A DNA stretch of 64,000 nucleotides from positions 1 through 64,000 of the forward strand of contig CAIONQ010000103.1 of NCBI GenBank assembly GCA_903859705.1, read 5' to 3'. Made by a program: the position numbers and the translations under genes. Below the pieces are notes generated by a model. That model was not told where the DNA came from. It searched no databases and was given only the letters and a program-made list of their open reading frames with translations. This DNA is from an uncultured Chthonomonas sp. (lineage in GTDB: Bacteria > Armatimonadota > Chthonomonadetes > Chthonomonadales > Chthonomonadaceae). Below are positions 1 to 8,673 of this stretch, piece after piece (the first letter of the stretch is position 1; each line of letters opens with the position of its first letter).

Positions 1-806
1 TCGACGTGGGCGAAATTGCCTGCGAAGAGATCAAAGAGGCCATCGTTGTTGAAATCTGCCCAGCAGGCACCAATTGAGTGACCGCCATCAAACCCTTCCG
101 AAGCGGCAATCACATTGCTGTACTTCGCGGTATCCAGTACCGTGCCAGCAGGTGTCATAGAGATCAGGCGGTTAGCCATCAGGCGGTAGTTAGAAACATA
201 TACTGAGGCGCGGCCAGAGACGTTGTAATCACAGGCGGTTACACCACGTGTGCGGAAATTACTATCGGTCCATGCAAGCTTAAAGCCCTTACCGGCTTCA
301 TTGAGCAGAATGTAACTGGGGTAGGTTATGTCTTTATCCCAGTCTTCGTATCCGCCGATGTACAGGTCCGGGTAGCCATCTCCGTTAAGATCTGCCCAAC
401 AGGCACCCCGTGATGCGGCGGCAGGCATGGCGGGGAGTGGAAACTCGACAAACTTCTTGCCGCCGATATTCTTGTAGAGTTTGTGTTCTGGGATGGAGTA
501 CAGGTCTATCCAGCCATCGTTATCAAAGTCTGCAGCCACAACGGAGCCACCGACCTGAGCGAGTTTTGTAAAACCTTTGCCAGCATTGTTTTTCCACACT
601 ACGCCGCCACAGATAATATCTGTCCAGCCATCGTTGTCGATATCTACGCAACACGCTTGATCGTTCACAAGCGACAGTCCGAGCTCTGCGGTACGGTCTT
701 TAAAGTGAGTTTGTGCAGCAGAGTTGGTTGTAGCGGCTACCAGTAGCAGGCCGGCAGCAATGGCAATTGCTGCACCGGCAAGGCGTTGCATAGCATGAAA
801 AAACAT
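1..806 (-). CDS. FG-GAP/VCBS repeat exported protein (C-terminus outside window)
   Basis: Partial gene running off the left edge; about 268 N-terminal residues are visible. The start ATG at 806-804 follows a GGGGAG site 8 nt upstream. A hydrophobic signal peptide spans about residues 6-33 (AIAIAAGLLLVAA core). The mature part repeats acidic calcium-loop motifs of the FG-GAP/integrin-alpha type: DIDNDGWTDI, DFDNDGWIDL, DLNGDGYPDL and DFNNDGLFDL. Such repeats fold into a beta-propeller whose loops bind Ca2+ (family knowledge), which suggests a surface or periplasmic binding protein. It lies 58 bp downstream of the calpain-like gene and reads as the third gene of that operon. The ligand is unknown. 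An ASPIC/UnbV tail, if present, would be outside the window. Confidence 0.85.
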   Translation of the reverse strand, partial: MFFHAMQRLAGAAIAIAAGLLLVAATTNSAAQTHFKDRTAELGLSLVNDQACCVDIDNDGWTDIICGGVVWKNNAGKGFTKLAQVGGSVVAADFDNDGWIDLYSIPEHKLYKNIGGKKFVEFPLPAMPAAASRGACWADLNGDGYPDLYIGGYEDWDKDITYPSYILLNEAGKGFKLAWTDSNFRTRGVTACDYNVSGRASVYVSNYRLMANRLISMTPAGTVLDTAKYSNVIAASEGFDGGHSIGACWADFNNDGLFDLFAGNFAHV

Positions 807-864
807 CGTGAATACTCCCCGGGCAGGCACGGATAGAAACGAATATGTGCTTGCCGAGAGCACT

Positions 865-2226
865 TTATGGGTGTGGGCTGGGAATACCTGCTTTCACATC
901 GGCGGCGGGCGTAACGGGAGGGGGCGGCGTGGAAGATACAGGCTGATCGGTTTCGAAAACTATCCCGGCAAGGAATGCCAGAGCATCCGTTAAGTGCAGT
1001 GAGAACTCACCCATTTCGGTATTGTATCCGGACTTCAGCCCCTCTTCACCTTTTGGGTGAAATGTGTTGCCATGCGGGTTCCAGAGAGTTATTAAGTCTT
1101 TTGTGGCATCGTAATTCAACACGGCATAGGCATGTTTTAAACTTATGCCGGGAGGTTTTAGGCCGGTTGCAGGTGTGCCAGCGCAGACAAGGCGCTTAGC
1201 TTTCATTGCTGAAACAAGCATTTCTCGCAGGTTTGCCAGGCGTGCTTCCTTCTGCTCGGTGGAAAGCACCTGTGCCTTCACAACCGGTGGCACAGGCACA
1301 GGTGGTGGAGGTGTATTTGCTGCGGCCGCAGTGTATCCGTCTGTGGGTTTGGTCGGCACGAACACGTCCGAGGCGATATGCCATGGGGCGCAGTTGAACC
1401 GCTTAATTGCATGGCCAGAGAGTATGGTGATGACTTTGCCGGCAGAGCCACCGTGGCCAATAACATCCAGGTAATTGGGGTCGTTGCTGGTGGTACCGAT
1501 CGGAACAGGCTTACCTTTCAGCGATGCGCGAGATTGGATGGTGTACATCCCGATGGCCTTTTCATACATGTTTACCCAGGTGCCATCGCCTCGCGATGTG
1601 GAGGAGAGTGCAATCTCTGCATCGGTTAATGAGTGTAGCGTTACTGGCTCGCCAGTAGCAAAATGGACTGCAACATCTCCATCTTTGGCTGGCACAAACA
1701 TTTGAACAACCTGCTGGGGATCTCGGTGAATTAATGCCCCGAGCGGAGCAAGGCAGAAACAATCTCCCAGGCGTCCCTGATGCAGCATTTCTAATCTTGG
1801 AGTGCCGGAGGCAAACAGCATGCGGTTGTAAGTGGCGATCTTTGAAAGGGAAGCTTTATACAACTGATCAAAATTCGGAGAGGCAGTGCTTCGCGGTTTC
1901 TCGACTTCGACGAGATGGGCTATGCCCGCTTTTGTGAGAACTGGGGGTGTATATGATTTGCTGTTTAGCGACCTCTTAAGTGCGGCTACGGTTGCAGCGG
2001 AAGGCCCGGCGATATGGGGATCGGCAATTAGCCTGTCGATTTCTGCCTTAGAAAGCTCGCCATTATGGTCTGCATCCCACTCTTCAAAGTGAGCGGTAAT
2101 CTGGGCGGTAAAGCTGGCATCCGAAACAGGAGCGGAGGCGGTTTGCGCAATGGCGGCAGCGGAAATACAGACTGCGAGCGCAACAATGGAAGAAACTGGC
2201 GCAGAGTAACGGGTTCGCACGGGCAT
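865..2226 (-). CDS. Exported calpain-like (C2 family) cysteine protease with EF-hand
   Basis: A 453-residue protein with a signal peptide (about 1-30, ending near AIAQTASA). A single EF-hand-like loop follows at 51-62 (DADHNGELSKAE). The protease core carries the three calpain signatures: Cys156 in QGRLGDCFCLAPLGAL, His365 in KHAYAVLNYD, and Asn383 in LWNPHGN, so the catalytic triad looks intact. A proline-rich stretch (306-315) lies between the Cys and His halves, and another is near the C-terminus. Role by family: Ca2+-dependent peptide bond cleavage; an exported position is inferred from the signal. AAGGAG sits only 2 nt before the ATG at 2226 but 8 nt before a GTG at 2220, so the real start may be the GTG. 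It lies 36 bp after a lipoprotein gene and 58 bp before an FG-GAP gene. Substrate unknown. Confidence 0.8.
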   Translation of the reverse strand: MPVRTRYSAPVSSIVALAVCISAAAIAQTASAPVSDASFTAQITAHFEEWDADHNGELSKAEIDRLIADPHIAGPSAATVAALKRSLNSKSYTPPVLTKAGIAHLVEVEKPRSTASPNFDQLYKASLSKIATYNRMLFASGTPRLEMLHQGRLGDCFCLAPLGALIHRDPQQVVQMFVPAKDGDVAVHFATGEPVTLHSLTDAEIALSSTSRGDGTWVNMYEKAIGMYTIQSRASLKGKPVPIGTTSNDPNYLDVIGHGGSAGKVITILSGHAIKRFNCAPWHIASDVFVPTKPTDGYTAAAANTPPPPVPVPPVVKAQVLSTEQKEARLANLREMLVSAMKAKRLVCAGTPATGLKPPGISLKHAYAVLNYDATKDLITLWNPHGNTFHPKGEEGLKSGYNTEMGEFSLHLTDALAFLAGIVFETDQPVSSTPPPPVTPAADVKAGIPSPHP

Positions 2227-2262
2227 ATCTCCTTTGCTTCAGGCAGACAGCAGATGAGAAAC

Positions 2263-2787
2263 CTATGGGTGTGCTGCGTTTGCAGCGGTGACAGTAAGGC
2301 GCCATGGCGCGTTGTGAGAGGAATCCTGGGCATTCCAGGTTGCTACGAAGTCTCCGAGATCGGGCAGCGGGCTAAGTTTGCCATCCGCTGCACGGTCAAT
2401 ATTGCCCTGGGGGTGTAGTCCCAGTACGCGCAGTGCCTGCAACCTCTGTTTATCTGTGAAGTCTACCATTACTGTAAGGCTCTGGAAAGTTTGACCATCG
2501 TAAGTTACCGCAAACGGATACATGTTGAGGGGCGACTCATACATGCAGGTTTGAAGGCTTACTGATTTGCCAGAGGCATATTTCGCCTTAATATCCGCCG
2601 TGGACTTTGGCAGCCCGCAGACCTTCTCGATTTGAGCGCGTGGTTTGCCCAGTAAGGTCATTAAATCTGGAGCTGATTTCTTGCATGCCGATATGAAGCC
2701 CACACTCAACCCAATACACAATGAGGCTGCGGCAAGCAAAAGCATCTGAACCCGGAAGGAAGTACGATACGAACTAAGATATTGCAT
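2263..2787 (-). CDS. Putative lipoprotein of unknown function
   Basis: A 174-residue protein whose N-terminal hydrophobic segment (about 15-34) ends in FISAC, a plausible lipobox with Cys35; KKSAPD follows. This suggests export and lipid anchoring, although the N-terminal extension before the hydrophobic core is long, and an internal ATG (Met15) would give a normal-length signal. Neither start has a clear Shine-Dalgarno site. I do not recognise the mature domain. The segment from 44 to 60 (LMTLLGKPRAQIEKVCGLP) resembles the small repeat seen in some SmpA/BamE-like or outer-membrane lipoproteins, but only loosely. It is the first gene of a three-gene minus-strand run with the calpain-like protease and the FG-GAP protein, so a role linked to that exported protease is possible but unproven. 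Confidence 0.65.
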   Translation of the reverse strand: MQYLSSYRTSFRVQMLLLAAASLCIGLSVGFISACKKSAPDLMTLLGKPRAQIEKVCGLPKSTADIKAKYASGKSVSLQTCMYESPLNMYPFAVTYDGQTFQSLTVMVDFTDKQRLQALRVLGLHPQGNIDRAADGKLSPLPDLGDFVATWNAQDSSHNAPWRLTVTAANAAHP

Positions 2788-3073
2788 GTAACGAGTATAC
2801 CTTGAGCCTCAGTAATTACCCGGCGACTGTGCGTGTTAGCGGTATCTGCCAGTGTTGCATTCAATTATCGAACTGGTAGTTATCTTTTTAGCCCCGATAA
2901 CACGTTGGAACACGAACAATCACGATTTCGTCTTCGCAGTGAAACACAAAATCACCATTGATGTGCTTCCGGCAATTAAAGCAGAACCTCCTTAAAGTTA
3001 ACGGAAGGCACTGAAATATTGGCGGATGTATCGGCAATAAGATTGTGTGGTTGTGTTATAAAGGGGGGCGGCT
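2788..3073. other. Intergenic region between divergent genes
   Basis: This 286-bp gap separates the divergent lipoprotein operon (minus) and a small plus-strand gene. It should hold promoters for both, but no pair of -35 and -10 boxes with good spacing was found on either strand. The only clear signal is an AAGGGGGG ribosome-binding site just before the plus-strand ATG at 3074. Confidence 0.5.
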
Positions 3074-3280
3074 ATGAGAAAAGTGCCAGAGACGGACATG
3101 CTTGGAAATGAGCTATTTCTTGCGGGAGAACTTGCGCCATCGGGATATTATAAGCAAATTGATGGATCACAGATTGTTGAACTGAAACATGATGACTTAC
3201 TGCCAGCATGCCTGGATGGACGCGTAACGTGCTATACACGTGTACCGCCATCAGTTATCGTAAAGCGCCCTGTTTTGTGA
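3074..3280 (+). CDS. Small hypothetical protein
   Basis: A 68-residue open frame beginning MRKVPETDML. I do not recognise the family. In favour of a real gene: a very strong purine-rich ribosome-binding site (AAGGGGGG) about 6 nt before the ATG, and a composition typical of a small soluble protein, with charged residues spread through and no long low-complexity runs. There is no signal peptide or membrane segment. It has four Tyr and two Cys residues but no recognisable metal-binding pattern. It precedes the HAD hydrolase gene by about 105 bp on the same strand, so the two could share a transcript. No function is assigned. Confidence 0.5.
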   Translation: MRKVPETDMLGNELFLAGELAPSGYYKQIDGSQIVELKHDDLLPACLDGRVTCYTRVPPSVIVKRPVL

Positions 3281-3385
3281 TAGTGGCCGCATTTTAAGTG
3301 TGCTGGTTGCGACGTCGAAACCTGGGCTAAGAGCAATTGTTTGTTTCGAAATGGCCTGAGTTATTGATAAGGACTGAGTGGTGAA

Positions 3386-4066
3386 ATGGAACAAAGGGCC
3401 AGGCAACTCGGCGATATACGATGCCTGTTTCTGGATATTGGTGGCGTACTGCTTACTAACGGGTGGGACCACCTGGCGCGAAAGCGAGCAGCAGCGAACT
3501 TTGACATCGATTGGCCAGAAATGGAACTTCGGCATAACATAAACGTCGGCACTCTGGAAGAAGGAAAATTGTCTCTTGAGGAGTACCTGGCGAGGGTAAT
3601 TTTCTATCAGGAAAGGCATTTTACCCGTGGCCAATTCCGAGAGTTCATGTTTGATCAGTCGGCATCTTACCCTGAGATGATCGAGTTATTTAGCAAATTG
3701 AAGGCAAATTACAATCTCAAGATTTTCGCCCTTAGCAACGAGGGACGGGAGCTAAACGCGCATCGAATTGAACGATATAGACTTGAGGGGGTTATAGACG
3801 CCTTTGTATCGTCATGCTTTATCCACCTGCGGAAGCCCGATCTTGCTATGTTCGAGGTAGCACTGGATATTGCGCAAGTGCCGGCTGCTCAAATAATCTT
3901 TGTAGACAACACATCCATGTTTGTTCAGATTGCAAAGAGTTTAGGGATGCAGGGCATTGTTCACACCGGGTATCAAGCAACCGTGTTGGAGCTAGGTGCT
4001 TTTGGTTTGCAGATGGATGAGAGTTTTGGAACTGATACACAATTAGCCCTGTATCCTCAGAGTTAA
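3386..4066 (+). CDS. HAD-superfamily hydrolase (YihX-like phosphatase)
   Basis: A 226-residue cytosolic phosphatase-type protein. All four HAD motifs can be placed: motif I FLDIGGVLL with nucleophile Asp17; motif II ALSNE with Ser117; motif III Lys150 in RKPD; motif IV FVDN with Asp174. The residue two after the nucleophile, usually an acid/base Asp, is Gly19. Members with DxG at this point, such as the YihX group, are known, so activity is plausible but different in detail from the classical DxD type. A helical cap lies between motifs I and II (about 25-105), as in subfamily I. AAGGAC lies upstream of the ATG. The class I aldolase follows 129 bp later on the same strand, which hints at sugar-phosphate metabolism; the substrate cannot be read from sequence. 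Confidence 0.85.
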   Translation: MEQRARQLGDIRCLFLDIGGVLLTNGWDHLARKRAAANFDIDWPEMELRHNINVGTLEEGKLSLEEYLARVIFYQERHFTRGQFREFMFDQSASYPEMIELFSKLKANYNLKIFALSNEGRELNAHRIERYRLEGVIDAFVSSCFIHLRKPDLAMFEVALDIAQVPAAQIIFVDNTSMFVQIAKSLGMQGIVHTGYQATVLELGAFGLQMDESFGTDTQLALYPQS

Positions 4067-4195
4067 CAGCAGCCCTTTGAGAAACGAAGTTACTACGGTT
4101 GAAGCTACTCAATCCACAAGAGTGCTTCCTTCTTATGAGGCACACCTGGCAATGCAATCTGACCTAACGTTTGGCGAAGAATTGGATAAACATAG

Positions 4196-5215
4196 ATGAA
4201 TCAGCAAATGCTACGAGAAACCGCGAAACAGCTGGTTGCCAACAATAAGGGCCTGCTCGCGATGGATGAGAGCAACCCGACTTGCTACAAGAGATTTGCA
4301 GACCTCGGCATACCCCAAACGTTAGAGGCCAGGCGTGCCTACCGTGAATTGATTGTTACCACGCCCGGGCTAGCGGATTGTATTAGTGGGGCAATTCTTT
4401 ACGATGAGACAATTCATCAGAAAACGATTGATGGCACGCCGTTTTTGAAGATCATCATGGACGCAGGGATTATTCCCGGGATCAAAGTTGACACCGGTGC
4501 TAAGCCACTGGCCGGCAGCCCGGGTGAGAAGGTTACAGAAGGCCTGGATGGATTGCGTGATCGACTTGCTGAGTACTCCAAATTAGGACTGCGTTTCGCT
4601 AAGTGGCGTGCGGTGATTGCCGTGGGGGCGGGCATGCCCGGCAAGGCTTGTTTAGAAGCGAATGCCCACGCGCTGGCGCGCTACGCGGCTTTATGCCAGG
4701 AAGCCGGGCTCGTACCAATTGTTGAGCCTGAAGTGCTGATGCAGGGCGATCACACACTGGAGCGGTGCCGCGATGTATCTGAGGAAACGCTTCGAACCGT
4801 TTTTGAGCAGTTGTATACGCAGGGGGTTGTACTGGAAGGGATGATATTGAAGCCCAGTATGGTGCTTCCAGGATCCGTATGTCAGCAGCAATATTCCATT
4901 AATGAAGTTGCAGATGCCACGGTATTATGTCTATTACGGGCAGTTCCAGCTGCTGTGCCCGGTATTGCTTTTTTATCTGGTGGGCAATCTGCAGAATTCG
5001 CCTCTGCACGGTTGAACGCTATGAATATCAGGTTTAAGGGTCGGATGCCCTGGCAGTTGGCATTTTCGTTTGCACGCGCCATTCAACAGCCTGCAATGGA
5101 AATATGGCGTGGTGAAGGCGCAAATATTGTACGCGCACAGGAAGCGCTACTATATCGTGCAAGGTGCAACAGCGCTGCTCGACGAGGTGAATATAACTCA
5201 GACCACGTTATTTGA
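4196..5215 (+). CDS. Class I fructose-bisphosphate aldolase
   Basis: A 339-residue Schiff-base aldolase of the animal/plant type, catalysing reversible cleavage of fructose 1,6-bisphosphate to dihydroxyacetone phosphate and glyceraldehyde 3-phosphate in glycolysis and gluconeogenesis. Active-site residues align with rabbit muscle aldolase at an offset of about 10: Asp24 (AMDESNPT), Lys136 (AKWR), Glu177 and Glu179 (VEPEV), and Schiff-base Lys219 (GMILKPSMV). The phosphate-binding LSGGQS segment is also present. Length is slightly short of the usual 350-360 residues, mainly at the C-terminus, which lacks the terminal Tyr of muscle aldolase. The ribosome-binding site is weak (GGATAAACATAG before ATG). 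The upstream HAD phosphatase may be co-transcribed. Confidence 0.95.
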   Translation: MNQQMLRETAKQLVANNKGLLAMDESNPTCYKRFADLGIPQTLEARRAYRELIVTTPGLADCISGAILYDETIHQKTIDGTPFLKIIMDAGIIPGIKVDTGAKPLAGSPGEKVTEGLDGLRDRLAEYSKLGLRFAKWRAVIAVGAGMPGKACLEANAHALARYAALCQEAGLVPIVEPEVLMQGDHTLERCRDVSEETLRTVFEQLYTQGVVLEGMILKPSMVLPGSVCQQQYSINEVADATVLCLLRAVPAAVPGIAFLSGGQSAEFASARLNAMNIRFKGRMPWQLAFSFARAIQQPAMEIWRGEGANIVRAQEALLYRARCNSAARRGEYNSDHVI

Positions 5216-5491
5216 AATCAGATGGAAGCTGGTGTGCCGAGAGTACGACGGGTAGTAGTTGGCACCCATGGCTTGCGGGTGCAATACGGCAATGGAAAGT
5301 GGTAGCAGTGAGGGATTTGAACCTAAGCACAGCCGCGGCGTGGCACACTTCGCGCAAGGGGTTGGGTGTTGCGTAAGATGTCGGCTATCGCGCCATAAAA
5401 CCGACAGAATTACTTTTCTTTGTCCGCGCTTTCAAACGTCCCTAGCAAGCTCGCGGCTACAGGGCAGCTTGTGTTGGCTGTAGTCGATGGA
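5216..5491. other. Convergent intergenic region
   Basis: This 276-bp gap lies between the 3' ends of the aldolase (plus) and proline iminopeptidase (minus) genes. It holds one short hairpin (GCACCC/GGGTGC at 5262-5282, 9-nt loop) without a T-run, and a tRNA-like minus-strand fragment that fails to fold. No gene is supported. Confidence 0.4.
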
Positions 5492-6439
5492 CTATCTCCT
5501 AAAGCGGTCTGTTGCTGCCAGAACTGCTTCCATCAGCCCGGGATCGGTGCCAGCGTGGCCCGCACCCTGTACGATGTGCAATATTGCGGTTTTCCATACG
5601 CGTGATAGTTCCCATGCCGTGGTAAGGGGGGCATCCAGGTCCAGGCGGCCATGGATCAGCGCTCCGGGAATGCCGTTTAACCGATAGGCGTTGTTCAGCA
5701 GCTCATTTTCTGCCAGCCAGGCGCCGTTTCTGAAGTAGTGGGTAACGATTCGTGCAAAGGTCATTTGAAACGCAGGGTCTTGCCATTGTCTGCTCGGGCG
5801 GTAGTCTGGATGTACAGATATCAGCGCACTTTCCCACGTGCACCATGCGCTTGCTGCTGCGATCCTTACTGCCTCGTCCTGGTGGGCCAGCAGGGCAGCA
5901 TAAGTTTCTACAAGGTTCCCGTTGCGGTGTTCCTGCGGTACGCAGTTACGGAACGCCTCCCACTGCTCGGGAAATAGCGGAGCCACGCCCTTGTAGAGCC
6001 AGTCGATTTCGGTTTGGCGGGTGGTGGTTACTCCGGTGAGCACCATCGCCAGGATGCGGTCTGGATTTCGAAGTGCATAGGCCAGAGCGAGCGTGCAGCC
6101 CCATGAACCGCCCCACAAAACGGTAGAGTGAATGTTCAGGTGGTTCAGCAACGCATCGATATCCTCAACCAGGTGCTGCGTGGTGTTAAACTCAAGGGAT
6201 GTCTCAAAGTTCGCCGCATGCGGGATGCTTCTGCCGCAGCCGCGCTGATCAAAGAGAACAATCCTATAGGCATCCGGATCAAATAGCCGGCGCATACCGG
6301 TGTTGCATCCGCTGCCTGGCCCGCCGTGTAGAACGAGCACCGGGCGCCCCTGTGGGTTGCCGCACTCTTCCCAATATATGTAATTGCCATGTGAAACTGG
6401 CAGCATGCCTGTGCAGTTTGGTTCGATAGGCGGGTACAT
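5492..6439 (-). CDS. pip: Proline iminopeptidase (alpha/beta hydrolase, S33)
   Basis: A 315-residue enzyme that removes N-terminal proline from peptides; predicted cytosolic, with no signal peptide. The S33 hallmarks are present: oxyanion-hole HGGPG (38-42), FDQRGCGRS (63-71), nucleophile Ser112 in GGSWG, Asp267 in HGRLD, and His295 in GAGHAG. A helical cap lies between about 140 and 240. Its length matches the family's usual 310-320 residues. It sits just downstream of a terminator closing the cytochrome-bearing operon, so it is probably transcribed alone. Together with the oligopeptide transporter at 28.8-34.7 kb and the pyroglutamyl peptidase at 60.6 kb it suggests active peptide use. Other S33 hydrolases share the fold, but the close match to the PIP motif set makes this call firm. 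Confidence 0.93.
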   Translation of the reverse strand: MYPPIEPNCTGMLPVSHGNYIYWEECGNPQGRPVLVLHGGPGSGCNTGMRRLFDPDAYRIVLFDQRGCGRSIPHAANFETSLEFNTTQHLVEDIDALLNHLNIHSTVLWGGSWGCTLALAYALRNPDRILAMVLTGVTTTRQTEIDWLYKGVAPLFPEQWEAFRNCVPQEHRNGNLVETYAALLAHQDEAVRIAAASAWCTWESALISVHPDYRPSRQWQDPAFQMTFARIVTHYFRNGAWLAENELLNNAYRLNGIPGALIHGRLDLDAPLTTAWELSRVWKTAILHIVQGAGHAGTDPGLMEAVLAATDRFRR

Positions 6440-6461
6440 ATGTTTCTTGACCTCTGACAGG

Positions 6462-6501
6462 AAAAAGGGCCGAAGAAGAGCTGTTGCTCCTCTCCGGCCC
6501 T
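6462..6501 (-). terminator. Rho-independent terminator closing the 13.6-6.5 kb operon
   Basis: Read on minus, the stem AGGGCCGGAGAGGAG pairs with CTCTTCTTCGGCCCT around a CAACAG loop and is followed by TTTTT. It lies 18 bp past the stop of the TIG/PPC-domain gene and before the pip start, so it isolates the two units. Confidence 0.85.
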
Positions 6502-6519
6502 GAATGGAAACTAACAGAA

Positions 6520-8673
6520 TTAGTCGTCTTTATCTGAGATCACGGCTACGCGCTTCACTTCGTTGGTTCCGAATGCGAACCGGAAGTCGTCTGAGGCGCC
6601 TTCGAGTGTTGTGAGTACGGGAGCCCATTTCGGATCGCGCGTAAGGAACGACTGTGTGTTGTTGCCATCCGGGCGCACAGTGAGCGTAATTTCATTGCCG
6701 GTGGTTGCTTCCGGGCTGGCTACCCAGCCAAGTGGCAGGCCGGTGAGATAGACCGTTACGTTGCCGGTGAAGCCTGCCCGGCGGTTTATCTTGATCTTAA
6801 CAGGCGTGGCTTTGCGCGGGTGCACCAGGATGGGACTGCGCGCATCGACAAAGGCCATAGAGAAATCGCTCTGGCCACGTACGGCAACTGTGGCATCGCT
6901 CCAGTTTCGATACCGTGGGTCGTTATTAAGGCGATACTCTTCTTGTGGCACCGCATAGGCCTTTGTTTCGCCGAACGGCCCTTTGCCTGTGACGAATACT
7001 CGCACAGGCTTTTCAATGGGAGCGGCGCCCGCAGCAGCATTGAACTGAAGCCATGCTGTGTTTCTATCAGGCGCAAGCACAACGGGTGTTACAGTAACTC
7101 CGGCTGGCAGATCCTCTGCAGAAACCGTAACTGGACCGTCAACGCCATCGCGGCGGGTGATTATTACCATAGCTGCAGTGCTAATCCCAGGCCGAACGGT
7201 GATGTTATCGGGGCGCAACACCGCATCGAGACCTGGACCAGCGCGCCGACCTTCGATGGCATATACGCAGTTGGGGCCAACAACACCATTGGCGCTGGAG
7301 ACACGCAACTGATAGGTTTGCCCTGCTTCGAGCCGCGCAGTCATTTTGCCATCGCCGCCGAAACTTGCGATTCCGGAACCGTCTGCTTTGACTATTGCTG
7401 CCGATATGCTCATCGGAGAGCTAAGGCGGCTTGCATACCCTTCAAACTCGTAAATCCCCGTGTTTGCGGGAGAGATAGGATAGACGTCCTGAGCACCGGC
7501 TTTTGCAATCTGCCCGGTAAATGAAGCCGGCATTGAGGAGGGCTTAACCCCGGCCGCAGCCACCGTTACCGGATACTGCGTTGATAAGAATGGCACCGGT
7601 CCGAAGGCACCGGGGGCATTTACCACACCGTTGTCTGTCGGTACAGTAAAGCTGTATTTACTGTTAACGCTTTCAGATCCCTTGCCGATAACCTGAGCGC
7701 TAACCACTGCGCCGGCCTGGCCGGCTGCTGGGAATACAACATTGTCGTAGGGCACCAGGCCCATGGTGAGGCGGTAAACGCTAGATGGGTTGGGGCGGCC
7801 GAGCAAATCTCGCACTTCAAGTGTATAGCTGCCATCTGCTGGACATACCCAATCAATCAGGGGGTCCATATCGAAGTAACCATGGTTCTCAATCAGTTGT
7901 GTACCTGAAGCATCGTAGAGCCTCAGGTTTGGGCTAAAGAAGAACTGGTTAGTTTCGTTGTACCGAAATGCCTTGAGGTTGAAGATTAGCCGATCGCCCT
8001 TTTTGGCCGGGAACTTCAGATAGTGGCGCTCGCCAGAAGCCATGAAGCAACCATGGACCGTGCATGGGATCGGTACTGGCTGAGGCTGATCTTTGGGAAC
8101 AGGAGCTGCAAGCACCTCTGGGAGTGCACCCACCTCAAACCAGTAGGGCGAGGAAACTCCTCGGGGCGTTGCAACACGAATTTCATAGACACCTGGCACC
8201 GAATCCGGAGCAACGGTTACCTGTGCGGTAACACGCCCGGCTCGAGCAGAGCTTACGAGGTATTGAGTTACCTTTGTGGTTTCATCGGCAGAAAGCGGTG
8301 CACTACGGGCCTTTACCATGCGCTCCACCGTGGCTGCCCACTGGCCAGGAGTAAGGCTGCGGTTTGCTGGGGAGCGCAACTCATGGCAGCTGCCACACTT
8401 TGCCTGCCACACTGGCTTATTGGTATCGTCTGCCTTTGCCCCGCCAGGTGTAAGGGTGCCGGTGAGGCCCTTGCCATGGATAAGCAGCATGTTCGCGCCA
8501 TCCAGGCCAGAACCCCGAATTTCAATCTCAGCCGTTGTGCCAGCCTTTGCCCCAATGGGGAAGAATGTGTTAATGCGCGGAATCTGTGCGATTGCAGGCA
8601 TACATGCGGAAGCGACGGTTGCTGCAGCCACAACGGCTGTGGCTCTGGGTACAAAAGTTTTGTATGGCTTCAC
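6520..8673 (-). CDS. Exported TIG/pre-peptidase-domain protein with inserted cytochrome c motif
   Basis: A 717-residue protein with a signal peptide (1-30, ending PAIAQ). A TIG-like beta-sandwich begins at about 36 (FFPIGAKAGTTAEIEI) and resumes at about 148-185 (APDSVPGVYEIRVATPRGVS). Between them, at about 84-143, is a small cytochrome c-like insert with a heme site Cys93-x-x-Cys96-His97 and candidate ligand Met119. A bacterial pre-peptidase C-terminal-type domain follows at about 215-310, then further beta-rich domains. Planctomycete homologues known to me have the TIG and PPC parts without this insert. The GTG start at 8673 shares one base with the TAG of the WD40 gene, and AGGAGG lies 8 nt upstream, so translation is probably coupled. 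No enzymatic motif is visible; a binding or electron-transfer role outside the membrane is inferred. Confidence 0.8.
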   Translation of the reverse strand: MKPYKTFVPRATAVVAAATVASACMPAIAQIPRINTFFPIGAKAGTTAEIEIRGSGLDGANMLLIHGKGLTGTLTPGGAKADDTNKPVWQAKCGSCHELRSPANRSLTPGQWAATVERMVKARSAPLSADETTKVTQYLVSSARAGRVTAQVTVAPDSVPGVYEIRVATPRGVSSPYWFEVGALPEVLAAPVPKDQPQPVPIPCTVHGCFMASGERHYLKFPAKKGDRLIFNLKAFRYNETNQFFFSPNLRLYDASGTQLIENHGYFDMDPLIDWVCPADGSYTLEVRDLLGRPNPSSVYRLTMGLVPYDNVVFPAAGQAGAVVSAQVIGKGSESVNSKYSFTVPTDNGVVNAPGAFGPVPFLSTQYPVTVAAAGVKPSSMPASFTGQIAKAGAQDVYPISPANTGIYEFEGYASRLSSPMSISAAIVKADGSGIASFGGDGKMTARLEAGQTYQLRVSSANGVVGPNCVYAIEGRRAGPGLDAVLRPDNITVRPGISTAAMVIITRRDGVDGPVTVSAEDLPAGVTVTPVVLAPDRNTAWLQFNAAAGAAPIEKPVRVFVTGKGPFGETKAYAVPQEEYRLNNDPRYRNWSDATVAVRGQSDFSMAFVDARSPILVHPRKATPVKIKINRRAGFTGNVTVYLTGLPLGWVASPEATTGNEITLTVRPDGNNTQSFLTRDPKWAPVLTTLEGASDDFRFAFGTNEVKRVAVISDKDD

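Noticed and set aside
5262-5282. Hairpin GCACCC/GGGTGC after the aldolase gene as a terminator
   Set aside because: Only 6 bp with a 9-nt loop and no T-run on either strand.
5300-5390. tRNA-like sequence on minus (GGTTCAAATCCCT with a CCA-like end)
   Set aside because: The T-arm stems do not pair, no acceptor 5' half matches, and no anticodon arm can be drawn; a chance resemblance.
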